Shown: positions 8,617 through 17,033 of the stretch, in pieces
How the letters are laid out: each line of letters opens with the position of its first letter
How positions within the stretch are numbered: position 1 is the stretch's first letter
Origin: Vulcanimicrobiota bacterium
Lineage (GTDB): Bacteria; Vulcanimicrobiota; Vulcanimicrobiia; Eremiobacterales; Eremiobacteraceae
Assembly (NCBI GenBank): GCA_013290125.1
Contig: JABCYQ010000007.1
Coordinates: forward strand, 1 to 64,000
DNA: 64,000 bases
Direction: 5' to 3'
Notes under the pieces: model-generated
Database searches by the model: none
Told to the model about the DNA's origin: nothing
The model's input: only the letters and a program-made list of their open reading frames with translations
Position numbers and translations under genes: made by a program

Positions 8617-8734
8617 GCGATGTTCCCCTTGGTGCTTGTTATTACGCGGTTCAGTCCGTTCATGATACCCAACTGAAAAGCAAATGGGAAGCGGGCGGGT
8701 CAAGAAGTGACGAGCGTCGTACCGCTTTAGTCCA

Positions 8735-9415
8735 ATGCAGCGCACCATCCAAGCAGAACTCATGGATGACGAGGCGAGCGGCACGGTCGCCGACCTGAGC
8801 GAAAATCTGCGCGACCTTGCTCGCATCAACGCATGGTTCGGCGGGACGCACGCGATTCTGCGCGCTATCGACGCGCTGTCCGTGATGCCGCGCACCATTT
8901 TGGATGTCGGTTGCGGCGGCGCCGATGTGCCGCGTGCCGTTATCGAGCATCTGTCCGGCCGCGGCTTGCCGGCGACTTGCGTGGCGCTCGACCGCTCTGC
9001 ACGTATCCTCTCTTACGCCTCCGCCGTGGTGCGCGATAACGACGCGATTTCGACAGTGCAAGGCGACGCGACCGCGCTGCCGTTCGAAGCCGGCAGCTTC
9101 GACCTCGTGACCTGCAGCCTAGCGCTGCATCATTTGACGCCAGCAGACGCGGTGCAAGCGTTGCGTGAGATGGCGCGCGTCGGCGCGAACGTCATCGTCA
9201 GCGACCTTCGGCGGAGCCGCGCAGCGTGGCTTGCAGCGCATGCCTTGCTTCCGCTGATCACCCGCAATCGATTCACCTTGCATGACGGTCCGATATCGGT
9301 CCAGCGCGCGTACACACCGGACGAAGTCCGGTCGATGGCGGAGCAGGCCGGCTGGACACGCATCGAAGTTCGCGCGGCTTTCGGCGCGCGGTTGTTGCTC
9401 ACCGGTGGCAGATGA
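8735..9415 (+). CDS. Class I SAM-dependent methyltransferase
   Basis: A 226-aa methyltransferase with the Rossmann SAM site ILDVGCGGADVP near residues 55-66, an acidic loop (CVALDRS) and the post-II/III segment DLVTCSLALHHLT. The family is of the methyltransf_11/25 kind found with type III polyketide synthases and isoprenoid quinone genes. It is the first of four genes with 4-bp stop/start overlaps (ATGA, ATGA, GTGA), so all four should be translated together. No substrate can be assigned. An O- or C-methylation of an aromatic or polyketide intermediate is inferred from the neighbours. Confidence 0.82.
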   Translation: MQRTIQAELMDDEASGTVADLSENLRDLARINAWFGGTHAILRAIDALSVMPRTILDVGCGGADVPRAVIEHLSGRGLPATCVALDRSARILSYASAVVRDNDAISTVQGDATALPFEAGSFDLVTCSLALHHLTPADAVQALREMARVGANVIVSDLRRSRAAWLAAHALLPLITRNRFTLHDGPISVQRAYTPDEVRSMAEQAGWTRIEVRAAFGARLLLTGGR

Positions 9416-10566
9416 CCGCCGACGTCGTGGTCGTCGGCGCGGGGCCAGCGGGTTCGTCGATCGCGCTTCGACTCTGCCGCGCCGGCGTCGGCGTCGTATT
9501 GCTCGAACGCAAGCGCTTTCCGCGCGACAAAGTCTGCGGCGAATACTTGAGTCCCGGCGCGCTCGCCGCGCTTGCCGAATTGGGCGTCGATCACCGCGTC
9601 GCTTCGCTCGGTCATCCGATCCGGCGCGTCGCGCTCTCCGCGTTCGGACACGGACCTGTGATCATGTCTCTTCCCGCCGGCGGCGCGCTCGCGCTGTCGC
9701 GCGCGGATCTCGATTCTTTGTTGCGCGATGCCGCTATCGCAGCCGGCGCCGAGCCGGTTGATGGCATTTTCCTTGATCTTCGCGCTGAGGGCGCGGGTTG
9801 GCGCGTCTCCTATCGCGATTCCTCGGGAGCCGCACGGTTCTGCACGGCGCGAGCCGTCGTGGGAGCCGACGGCGCGTGGTCGAGCGTCGCTCGAAGCGCC
9901 GGACTGGCGGGGGACACGCGCCGGGCAGGCCGATGGGCCGTCGGTGGACACGTTCGTTCAAGCGAGGCGCAAGGCGACACGCTGGAGATGTTCGTCGGCA
10001 CGGGCGGCTACTATGCGCGCAACCCGCTCGGCGGCGAACACTGCAACTCGATGCTCGTCATGCCGAAGCCGGTCGCGGACGACGCGCGCGCCGATGCGAT
10101 CGTGGACGAAGTCACGGGCGGCAGATATCGCTTCGAAGGCGCGTCGCTCGTCAAGCGAGTCGCGGTCGGCCCGCTGCGCTACGCGCCGGATTCAGTCGCC
10201 GTACCGGGCGTTGCGCTTGCAGGCGATGCCGCCGGCATGCTCGATCCGTTCGTCGGGCAAGGCGTCGCCGTCGCGCTGGAAAGTTCCGCGTCGTGCGCCG
10301 CCGGCGTCATCGCGCATCTCGCCGGGGCGCCTGCGCGTGAGACGGTTGGTGCGATCCGCGACGCACGCCGCCGCATCGAGCGGCCCCGCCGTCTGCTTGC
10401 GGGCGCCGTAGACCTCATCGTGCGCACGCCGCTCTTGCGTGCGCTCGCGCTGCGCCGTGCGCGGCGCGATGTCGCAGCAGCCGAGATGGTGCTCGCCGCC
10501 GTCGCGGGCGCAGTACCAAACGCGCAGACGATGTCGCCGGTCGCTCTCGTACGGCTGCTCGCATGA
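9412..10566 (+). CDS. Geranylgeranyl-reductase-family FAD oxidoreductase
   Basis: A 384-aa flavoprotein of the GGR/halogenase-like superfamily. FAD motif GAGPAGSS lies near residue 9, the family hallmark CGEYLSPG near residue 44, and the second FAD motif GDAAGMLDPFVGQGV near residue 268. Members saturate isoprenoid chains or oxidise/hydroxylate aromatic polyketides. It overlaps the methyltransferase stop and the next start by ATGA. In this operon a redox tailoring step is the likely role. Confidence 0.85.
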   Translation: MTADVVVVGAGPAGSSIALRLCRAGVGVVLLERKRFPRDKVCGEYLSPGALAALAELGVDHRVASLGHPIRRVALSAFGHGPVIMSLPAGGALALSRADLDSLLRDAAIAAGAEPVDGIFLDLRAEGAGWRVSYRDSSGAARFCTARAVVGADGAWSSVARSAGLAGDTRRAGRWAVGGHVRSSEAQGDTLEMFVGTGGYYARNPLGGEHCNSMLVMPKPVADDARADAIVDEVTGGRYRFEGASLVKRVAVGPLRYAPDSVAVPGVALAGDAAGMLDPFVGQGVAVALESSASCAAGVIAHLAGAPARETVGAIRDARRRIERPRRLLAGAVDLIVRTPLLRALALRRARRDVAAAEMVLAAVAGAVPNAQTMSPVALVRLLA

Positions 10567-11012
10567 TGCGCACAGCATCATCGGTCGATATCGCCGCCGC
10601 GCCGCGCGCGATCTACGATATGGTCGAGGACATCGGCCGGTGGCCAAAGCTTTTGCCGCACTATCGTTTTGTCGAAGTGCTCCGCGAGGCGCCGGACGGG
10701 CGCATTGCGGTCATGGGCGCGCGCCGCGGAAGCATACCCGTGCGATGGACTGCCGCTGAACGATTGTTCCCAAATGTGCCGCGGATCGAGTTCACGCACG
10801 TGGCAGGCTGGACTAAGGGCATGGAAGTCGCGTGGCGCTTTGAGGCGGTCGCTGCCGGAACGAGAGTCACCATCGATCACGAGCTTGATTTTCGCCGCGT
10901 CCCCCTTATCGGGGATTGGATCGCGCGCAAAGTCATAGGCGATTTTTTCATTCATTCGATCGCGAACGCGACGCTCGCGCGCTTTAAACAACTGATGGAG
11001 AGTGCAGCGTGA
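10563..11012 (+). CDS. SRPBCC (START-like) protein, polyketide cyclase/dehydrase type
   Basis: A 149-aa helix-grip-fold protein. The N-terminal strand with AAAPRAIYDMVEDIGRWP and the following ...LPHYRFVEV... are typical of the polyketide cyclase/aromatase and CoQ-binding COQ10 families, which hold a hydrophobic ligand in a cavity. Between a flavoprotein and a ketosynthase, a role in folding, cyclising or carrying a polyketide or lipid intermediate is the natural inference. It begins ATGATG overlapping the previous stop and ends in a GTGA overlap with the ketosynthase. Confidence 0.78.
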   Translation: MMRTASSVDIAAAPRAIYDMVEDIGRWPKLLPHYRFVEVLREAPDGRIAVMGARRGSIPVRWTAAERLFPNVPRIEFTHVAGWTKGMEVAWRFEAVAAGTRVTIDHELDFRRVPLIGDWIARKVIGDFFIHSIANATLARFKQLMESAA

Positions 11013-12238
11013 GCCGCGTATTTATCACCGGCATCGGCGCGATCACGCCGATCGGCATCGGCCGCGAGGGCCTCTGGGAAGGCGCGACCAGCGGACGGCG
11101 GGGCGTCAGAGCGATCGACCGCTTCGACACGTCGGAGATGCGCTCCAAGGTCGCCGGTCAAGTGGACGATTTCGACGCGACCGCCTTTTTAGACCGCAAG
11201 CAAGCGCAGCGCACCGAACGTTTCAGCCAATTCGCGATCTCGGCGGCGCGCATGGCGTTCGACGACGCCGGCATGCGCCTGAGCGGCGACCACGATGATA
11301 TAGGCGCGTGGATCGGAACCGCTCTCGGCGGCGTCGTGTTCGCCGAATCGCAGTACAAGAACTACGCGGAGCACGGACTGCGCGGCGTTCACCCAACGCT
11401 GGCGCTGAACGTGTTCGGTGCGTCATCGTGCTGCAACGTCGCGATCCATTTCGGACTGCACGGGCCGACGCAATCCAACTCGAACTCGTGCGCCGCGGGC
11501 GCGGTGGCGATCGGCGACGCCTTCCGCGCGGTGCGCGACGGCGTGTGCCGCGCAGCGCTCGCCGGCGGCGTCGAAGCGCCGCTCGCTCCGCTCACGTTCG
11601 GCGCATTTGACATCATCAAGTCCATGTCGACGCGTAATGCAGATCCGGCGAGCGCTAGCCGGCCGTTCGACGCGGGGCGCGATGGCTTTGTCATGTCCGA
11701 AGCCGCGAGCATGTTGCTGCTCGAGCGCGAAGAAGATGTGATCGCGCGCGGCGCGACACCTTATGCGGAGATCGCCGGCTACGCGTTGACCAACGACGGA
11801 GAACATATGACCGCGCCGCGCGACGATGGGCGCGAGGCGGCGAAGGCTATGTTGCGAGCGCTCGCCGAAGCGCGCGTATCGCCCGACGAAGTGGATCACG
11901 TCAACGCGCACGGATCGGCGACGCCGCTCAACGATTCGACCGAGAGTCGCGCGATCCGCGCGGTGCTCGGCGCGGCCGCCGACCGCATCATCGTTTCGGG
12001 AACCAAAGGAATGACCGGGCACGCGCTCGGCGCGACGGGCGCTATCGAGGCCGCGCTCTGCGCGATGTGCATAAAGGAGAGCACGGTCGTGCCGACCATC
12101 AACTTGGAGATGCCCGGACCGGATTGCGACCTGCGCTATTCGCCGGAAGTCGCGACACCGCTCAAACAGAATGTCGTCTTGTCGAATAGCTTCGGATTCG
12201 GTGGGCTGAACGCAGCACTCGTCTTCAAGTCGGCCTAA
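11009..12238 (+). CDS. Beta-ketoacyl-ACP synthase, FabF/KAS II type
   Basis: A 409-aa condensing enzyme that extends an acyl chain with a malonyl unit. The catalytic Cys161 is in NSNSCAAGA, with His301 (VNAHGSATPL), Lys333 and His338 (GTKGMTGHALGATGA), so the C-H-H triad with Lys is intact. It lies in the four-gene coupled operon and not with acpP, fabD or fabG, which suggests a dedicated pathway rather than housekeeping fatty acid synthesis. GTG start with GGAG upstream. A palindrome pair follows 20 bp after the stop. Confidence 0.87.
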   Translation: MSRVFITGIGAITPIGIGREGLWEGATSGRRGVRAIDRFDTSEMRSKVAGQVDDFDATAFLDRKQAQRTERFSQFAISAARMAFDDAGMRLSGDHDDIGAWIGTALGGVVFAESQYKNYAEHGLRGVHPTLALNVFGASSCCNVAIHFGLHGPTQSNSNSCAAGAVAIGDAFRAVRDGVCRAALAGGVEAPLAPLTFGAFDIIKSMSTRNADPASASRPFDAGRDGFVMSEAASMLLLEREEDVIARGATPYAEIAGYALTNDGEHMTAPRDDGREAAKAMLRALAEARVSPDEVDHVNAHGSATPLNDSTESRAIRAVLGAAADRIIVSGTKGMTGHALGATGAIEAALCAMCIKESTVVPTINLEMPGPDCDLRYSPEVATPLKQNVVLSNSFGFGGLNAALVFKSA

Positions 12239-12258
12239 CGATCGTTTTACAAAACGTC

Positions 12259-12322
12259 TGAAGGGGCCGACGTAGTCGGCCCGACCAAACGTTACGTGGG
12301 CCGACTTGCGTCGGCCCCTTCA
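12259..12322. repeat. Facing pair of GGGCCGAC palindromes between convergent genes
   Basis: Two stem-loops. The first has arms 12264-12271 and 12275-12282 and is preceded by TGAAG. The second has arms 12298-12305 and 12310-12317 and is followed by CTTCA. The pair is itself an inverted repeat, because the TGAAGGGGCC at the left is complemented by GGCCCCTTCA at the right. It fills the 85-bp gap between the stops of the ketosynthase and the anti-sigma gene. It may act as a bidirectional terminator or a REP-like element; there is no T-run on either side. Confidence 0.9.
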
Positions 12323-12323
12323 A

Positions 12324-12989
12324 TTAATTGAGTGTTGCGGCGATGAACGGCTTGGTCGTCGGCGCTTTTGAACCGCCGGCCGGTTCGACCGTGACCGCAA
12401 GCAGCGTGCCCTTCGGCTGGCCACCCGGCAAGGTCGCGGCGCCGTGTCCTCGCGCATCTGCTTCAAACGTCGGCTCGGGTACCGGTTTTCCGCCGGGTTG
12501 GATGATCCACGCCTGATACACTTTGCCTGGCGGCAACGCCGACAATCCGATCGCTTCCAAACGGAGTACGCCATCTGCTGCGATGACTCGACCGCTTGCG
12601 CTGCATGCAGTCGCGCCGGGTAGACACTGGATCGCCCAGGATTGTTCGCGGTTGCTAGGCGTTCCGAAGATGATCAGTGCGGCGATCGCGGCGGCGACCG
12701 CGACTATCGCGGCGTAGAACCGTTTGCGTCGGAATATCGAAACCGGTGCACTCGTCTGCGAACGGGCCGTGGCGGCGCCTAGGACGCGCGCTCGAAGCGC
12801 CGCCGGCGGCTGCTCAGCGGCGGCGGCGGCTAATCCGCCGGTTGCCGCCAGCGCGGCGGCGTATTCGTCGGCACACACCGAACATTCGCGGATATGCACA
12901 AGCGCAGTGGCGCGCTCGTCGCGGTTGAGCGCATCGAGCGCACAGAGCGACGCGAGTTCGAGCATTTCGTCCGTGTGTGCGGTTTTCAC
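12324..12989 (-). CDS. Zinc-type anti-sigma factor with RskA-like domain
   Basis: A 221-aa single-pass membrane protein predicted to hold the neighbouring ECF sigma factor inactive. The N-terminal ZAS motif HIRECSVC gives HxxxCxxC, followed by one membrane helix (AAIVAVAAAIAALIIFG) and an extracytoplasmic RskA-type domain to the end. The GTG start is fixed by a GTGA overlap with the sigma gene's stop, so the two are translationally coupled. Regulated proteolysis of the anti-sigma in response to a surface signal is how the family works; the signal here is unknown. Confidence 0.85.
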   Translation of the reverse strand: MKTAHTDEMLELASLCALDALNRDERATALVHIRECSVCADEYAAALAATGGLAAAAAEQPPAALRARVLGAATARSQTSAPVSIFRRKRFYAAIVAVAAAIAALIIFGTPSNREQSWAIQCLPGATACSASGRVIAADGVLRLEAIGLSALPPGKVYQAWIIQPGGKPVPEPTFEADARGHGAATLPGGQPKGTLLAVTVEPAGGSKAPTTKPFIAATLN

Positions 12990-13525
12990 GAGGGCACCGC
13001 CTGATGCAGCGACTCGAATAGTCGTCGTAGACCTATGCGGATCCGGCTCTTCACCGTGCCGAGAGGTGCGTTCAGCCTCTCGGCGACTTCGCGATACGAC
13101 AGTCCGCCGAAATACGCACACTCGATGGCCTGCCGTTGGTCGTCAGGAAGCGACGCGACCGCGCCCTTGACTGCCGCTGAACGGAACTGTTCGAAGACCT
13201 GATCTTCGAGCGCGATCTCGGACGGCATCTCCGTCGGCATTTCGGGTTCGCGTTTGCGCACTGCAGCGCTGCGCAGGACATCGAGCGCGGCATTGCGCGT
13301 GACGCGGGCGAGCCATGCGGCGAAATTTCCGCCGGCGAACATTTGCGGCCGCGACCAGATCTGCAAAAAGACGCTTTGCGTGATGTCTTCGGCTTGTTGC
13401 TGGTTGTCGAGAACGCGTCGCGCAATGCCGTAGACCAGAGCCGCGTGCCGGTCGTAGAGCGCCGCGAACGCATCGTGTTCGCCCGCCGCGACCCGTTTGA
13501 CGAGCTGCGTATCGTCTACGGCCAT
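12986..13525 (-). CDS. ECF RNA polymerase sigma factor (SigK/RpoE-like)
   Basis: A sigma factor of about 179 aa with region 2 (YDRHAALVYGIARRVLDN to VTRNAALDVLR) and region 4 (LPDDQRQAIECAYFGGLSYREVAERL). The start at 13525 (ATG) is chosen because the conserved part begins there; an in-frame ATG at 13564 is possible. It is coupled to the zinc anti-sigma gene. The gene is divergent from the nickel/cobalt transporter and DUF4331 operon across 268 bp, so that operon is a reasonable candidate regulon, without direct evidence. Confidence 0.87.
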   Translation of the reverse strand: MAVDDTQLVKRVAAGEHDAFAALYDRHAALVYGIARRVLDNQQQAEDITQSVFLQIWSRPQMFAGGNFAAWLARVTRNAALDVLRSAAVRKREPEMPTEMPSEIALEDQVFEQFRSAAVKGAVASLPDDQRQAIECAYFGGLSYREVAERLNAPLGTVKSRIRIGLRRLFESLHQAVPS

Positions 13526-13579
13526 GCCATGCGGTTCGCTCGAACGGCTCCGGCGGCCTGGCATCGCAATCCCCGTGTC

Positions 13580-13606
13580 CGTAGTAGGGCAAGCATCGCT
13601 TGTCCT
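13580..13606. repeat. GTAGGGCAAGC palindrome, shared 19-mer with 53781-53799
   Basis: Near-perfect hairpin: arms AGGGCAAGC (13586-13594) and GCTTGTCCT (13598-13606), one mismatch, loop ATC. The 19 bases CGTAGTAGGGCAAGCATCG at 13580-13598 occur again, identically, at 53781-53799 inside a coding sequence. The outer GTAGGGC also matches the palindrome at 4124-4156. It lies in the 268-bp region between the sigma gene and the divergent transporter gene, where no other feature is seen. Confidence 0.7.
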
Positions 13607-13793
13607 CGAGCGAATTGCAGCCCACGGTCGATCGGCGACGTTTACCACTGAAGCGAACGCGACTGGTCCGCGGGCGATGATTTGCAGCATGGCTGCATAG
13701 ATAACGAACGAGCGTGCATCCCGGCTTGCGATGCCGGTCACCATCACACTGCCGGCTCTTCATCCGCTCGCCGCATTGCCCCGTTATGCACAC

Positions 13794-15329
13794 ATGAGCT
13801 TCGTGCGCCGCGGTCTCATCGCTTCGTTCACTCTGGTGCTCGCGACGTGGTGCGGACCGGCTCTCGCACATCCGCTGGGAAACTTCACGATCAATCACCT
13901 CGTGAAAGTGCGCCAGTCCGGTGTCCGGCTTGACATCCGCTACGTCTTGGACATGGCCGAGATACCCACGTTTTCCGTCATGCGCGCGCGCAGCGCCAAC
14001 GCGACGCTCGACGCGGCAGAGCTGCGCGCATGGTCGGATGACGAGACGCGCGTCGTCATCGCTGGTCTGGACGTGGAGAGCGGCGGCCGCCGCATCGCGC
14101 TCGTGCCGCTCGGGGTGCCGGCCGTGCGTACGCGGCCTGGAGCCGGCGGATTGCCCACCCTTTACTATACGGTCGACCTCTTCGCACAGCCACAAGGTGC
14201 GGCCGTGACGATCTCCGACCAGACGTATCCGGATCGCATCGGGTGGAAAGACGTCGTGGTCTTTCCCGCGACCGAACCAACCGCAGAGCTCACGCACTAT
14301 CCGACCGCTTTGCTCGCGTCACCTCGAGATGTGACGACCGCGTCGCTCGAACGCGCGCACAGTGGGCTATGGATAGCATCGCGGTCAGAAGCAAACGGCG
14401 CGTCAGCACCGCAGCCCGGCCCATCCCAGATCCGCTCAAACGTCTTAGCGGATATGCTTGCGCGCGGACCGAGCAGCGCGCTTGTCATCGCGCTGACGTT
14501 GCTCGCCGCGATCGGCCTCGGCGCTTTGCATGCGCTCGAACCCGGTCACGGCAAGACGCTGCTGGCGGTCTCGCTCGTTGGAGCGCGCGCCACGCCGAAG
14601 CAGGCCGTGACGCTCGCCGCCGCGTTGACGATTGCGCATACGGCCGGTGTCATCGCGCTCGGCCTTGCGCTGCTCTTCGCCGCTCGCTGGATCGTGCCCG
14701 AGAACGTCTACCCGTGGCTCACCGCGATTTCGGGCCTCGTCGTCGTCTGTCTCGGCGGCGGCGCTCTCGCGCGGTACCTACGAGCGCGCCATCACTCATC
14801 GGGCGGCCACGAACATCACGGCGACCACGATCATCACGGCGACCACGAACACTCGCACGCCGAAGGCGCAGCGCACGGGCATTCGCACGCGATTCCCGGC
14901 AACGCGCCACTTTCGTTCGGCAACGTGGTCTTGATCGCGATGAGCGGCAACATCGCGCCATGCCCGGCCGCGCTCGTCGTGATGCTTGCCGCGCTCGCAC
15001 TGCATCAAGTCGCCTACGGCATCGTGATCATCGTCGCGTTCGGCATCGGCCTTGCGGCCGTGCTCACGGGCTTGGGTCTGGCGCTTGTCCGCGGAACGGC
15101 GTGGATCGGACGCAGCCGGACGGCCGAACGCTTCATGGCGTACGGACCCGTTGTATCCGCGTGCGTCATCTCCATCATCGGCGCGATTATGCTAGGTCAA
15201 GGAATCGCAGGCGGCATCATCCGCGTGCAGCTCTGGGCCGTTATCGCACTGACATTGAGCGCTATCGCGGGTTACGCATTGCAAGCAGCGTACGGCCACG
15301 CTCACCGGCACGAAAGAAGTCACGCATGA
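13794..15329 (+). CDS. NicO/RcnA-type nickel-cobalt transporter with large exported N-terminal domain
   Basis: A 511-aa membrane protein. It starts with a signal peptide (cleavage after PALA, before HPLGNF) and an extracytoplasmic domain to about residue 220. The NicO transporter part follows, with motif HALEPGHGKTL near residue 244, several helices and a histidine-rich cytoplasmic loop (dozens of His/Asp/Glu, residues about 337-367) before the last helices. NicO proteins export or import Ni2+/Co2+. The start at 13794 is preferred because it places the signal peptide first. It overlaps the next transporter gene by ATGA. Confidence 0.85.
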   Translation: MSFVRRGLIASFTLVLATWCGPALAHPLGNFTINHLVKVRQSGVRLDIRYVLDMAEIPTFSVMRARSANATLDAAELRAWSDDETRVVIAGLDVESGGRRIALVPLGVPAVRTRPGAGGLPTLYYTVDLFAQPQGAAVTISDQTYPDRIGWKDVVVFPATEPTAELTHYPTALLASPRDVTTASLERAHSGLWIASRSEANGASAPQPGPSQIRSNVLADMLARGPSSALVIALTLLAAIGLGALHALEPGHGKTLLAVSLVGARATPKQAVTLAAALTIAHTAGVIALGLALLFAARWIVPENVYPWLTAISGLVVVCLGGGALARYLRARHHSSGGHEHHGDHDHHGDHEHSHAEGAAHGHSHAIPGNAPLSFGNVVLIAMSGNIAPCPAALVVMLAALALHQVAYGIVIIVAFGIGLAAVLTGLGLALVRGTAWIGRSRTAERFMAYGPVVSACVISIIGAIMLGQGIAGGIIRVQLWAVIALTLSAIAGYALQAAYGHAHRHERSHA

Positions 15330-16141
15330 TCGGTCCAGCAGCGCCACTCAGCATCGGTGCGACCGTGTTCACAGTCTTCGCGCTTGGCCTACGGCACGGT
15401 GCAGACCCCGATCACCTCGCGGCGATCGACAACTTGACGCGCAACGGCCTTTCAGCCGGCCGAAAGCTCAGCAGATTTTTCGGCGCCCTTTTCGCAGGCG
15501 GCCATTCGGTCATGGTGCTGTCGATCGCCGCCCTCGCCGGGTTGCTCGGCAGCCACATCGCGCTGCCCGGCGCGCTGATCGAGACGGTCGGCACTTGGGT
15601 GAGCATCGTGACGCTCTTCGCTATCGCCGCATTCAACATCAAGCAGCTGCGCTCGGCCGAAACAGGCGGATCGATCGGGCTCAAGCTCGCCTTGCTGCCG
15701 CCGCGCCTTCGCGCCGCTACCGGCCCGCTCGCCGCGATGCTGGTCGGTCTGCTCTTCGGGCTCGGCTTCGACACGTCGAGCCAAGTCGCGGCGTACGCGC
15801 TCGCGTTCACGACCGGAGGCGGCGTGATCGGCGCAGTCGTCATCGGTTTGATGTTCTCGATGGGCATGGCCGTGACCGATACGCTCGATAGTCTCCTCGT
15901 CCACAAACTGTACAGCCGTCATCCGCTGGAGCTCGTGCGCGCGACACGCACGTGGATCATGGCGGTCACCGGGCTTGCCGTCTGCGTGGGCTCGTATGAA
16001 TTGGCACAGGTCCTCGGCTGGCGCTCGCCGCTGCCGGATCTTGCCGTAAGCGGTGTTCTCGTCGCCTCATTGCTCGGTGTGTTCGCTTTCACGCTCTTCA
16101 GTTTAGAGAAGAAAGCAGACGCCGCGAGAGTGGTGGCGTGA
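15326..16141 (+). CDS. Nickel/cobalt permease, HoxN/NixA (NiCoT) family
   Basis: A 271-aa integral membrane protein with about seven or eight helices. The metal-binding signature is RHGADPDHLAAIDN near residue 24, equivalent to the HAx4DH motif of NiCoT permeases, and GLGFDTSSQVA is the second family motif near residue 145. It should carry Ni2+ or Co2+ across the cytoplasmic membrane. The start overlaps the NicO stop (ATGA). Having both a NicO and a NiCoT protein in one operon is unusual and may couple export and import or different metals. Confidence 0.87.
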   Translation: MIGPAAPLSIGATVFTVFALGLRHGADPDHLAAIDNLTRNGLSAGRKLSRFFGALFAGGHSVMVLSIAALAGLLGSHIALPGALIETVGTWVSIVTLFAIAAFNIKQLRSAETGGSIGLKLALLPPRLRAATGPLAAMLVGLLFGLGFDTSSQVAAYALAFTTGGGVIGAVVIGLMFSMGMAVTDTLDSLLVHKLYSRHPLELVRATRTWIMAVTGLAVCVGSYELAQVLGWRSPLPDLAVSGVLVASLLGVFAFTLFSLEKKADAARVVA

Positions 16142-16232
16142 ACGTGTGGCGGGCACGGGTCTGCCATCAACTCACGAAGAGGCGTCCGATCGAAACCGGC
16201 CGTCAGCTTCATCCGGAGGTGCGAATAAAGGA

Positions 16233-17015
16233 ATGAACTCAAGTATCAAAGGGTCCGCCGGCGGTCTGACGGCGATCGCGGCGCTCGCCGCTGCGGCCCT
16301 CATCTATGCAGGTCACGTCGCGCAAGCGTCGGACCACCAGGACTCGCCGACCACGGTCGCGCGGCCCGGCGCGGACATCACAGACGTGTTCGTGTACCAA
16401 GCGCCGGACAACGCTGCGAACGTCGTCCTGCAGATGAACGTCCATCCGCTCATCCCGACCGGGATGGGACCGTCGACGTTCTTCGATCCGGCCGTCATGT
16501 ATCAATTCAAGGTCGAGAACAACGCGTCGCTGAGCGGCAACGAAAACCTCGTGCTCCAATTCCAGGCGGCGGGCACGGGCGCTTCACAGCAGATAAACGT
16601 CTACGGACCGTCTGCTCCGATCGCCACCGGCACGAATTCGAAATTCGTGCCGAAGGTCGGTTCGGTCACTTACAATACGGTCGCGGCGGCGCTGCCGAAC
16701 GGCATCCGCGTGTGGGCCGGCCCGGAGAAGGACAATTTCTTCTTCGACTTGTCGCGCTTCTTCCAGATCTTGCCCGACCGCAATTTCCAGAACCAGCCGA
16801 ACCCGCCGCCGCCGGATCCCGCTCTTGGTTTCCGCGGATTCACGGCCGGCTACAACACACTGCATGGCACCTCGTGTGACCTGTCAGCCTCGCAAGACAT
16901 CCTATCCGCCAACGGTTTCAACGTCCTCGCCATCATCGCGGAAGTTCCGAAGTCGATGCTGGGGACCGGCAAGATCGGCGTATGGGCCACTACCAGCACG
17001 GTCTCCGGTCAATAG
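16233..17015 (+). CDS. DUF4331 protein, N-terminal half, exported
   Basis: A 260-aa secreted protein. A signal peptide ends near residue 32 (AQA before SDHQDSP). The mature start SDHQDSPTTVARPGADITDVFVY is the hallmark beginning of DUF4331 proteins, and the sequence then follows that family to about its middle. Full DUF4331 proteins are usually near 450-500 aa, and the remaining half appears in the next gene. The start at 16233 has GGAGG 11 nt upstream; a longer frame adds no signal peptide. Function of the family is unknown. Confidence 0.8.
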   Translation: MNSSIKGSAGGLTAIAALAAAALIYAGHVAQASDHQDSPTTVARPGADITDVFVYQAPDNAANVVLQMNVHPLIPTGMGPSTFFDPAVMYQFKVENNASLSGNENLVLQFQAAGTGASQQINVYGPSAPIATGTNSKFVPKVGSVTYNTVAAALPNGIRVWAGPEKDNFFFDLSRFFQILPDRNFQNQPNPPPPDPALGFRGFTAGYNTLHGTSCDLSASQDILSANGFNVLAIIAEVPKSMLGTGKIGVWATTSTVSGQ

Positions 17016-17033
17016 GAAGGACACGAAAATATC

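Noticed and set aside
14243-15325. A long open frame reading continuously into the NiCoT permease from within the NicO gene
   Set aside because: The part before 15326 is out of frame with a clear NicO transporter and has arginine-rich shadow composition; the permease starts at 15326 with an ATGA overlap.
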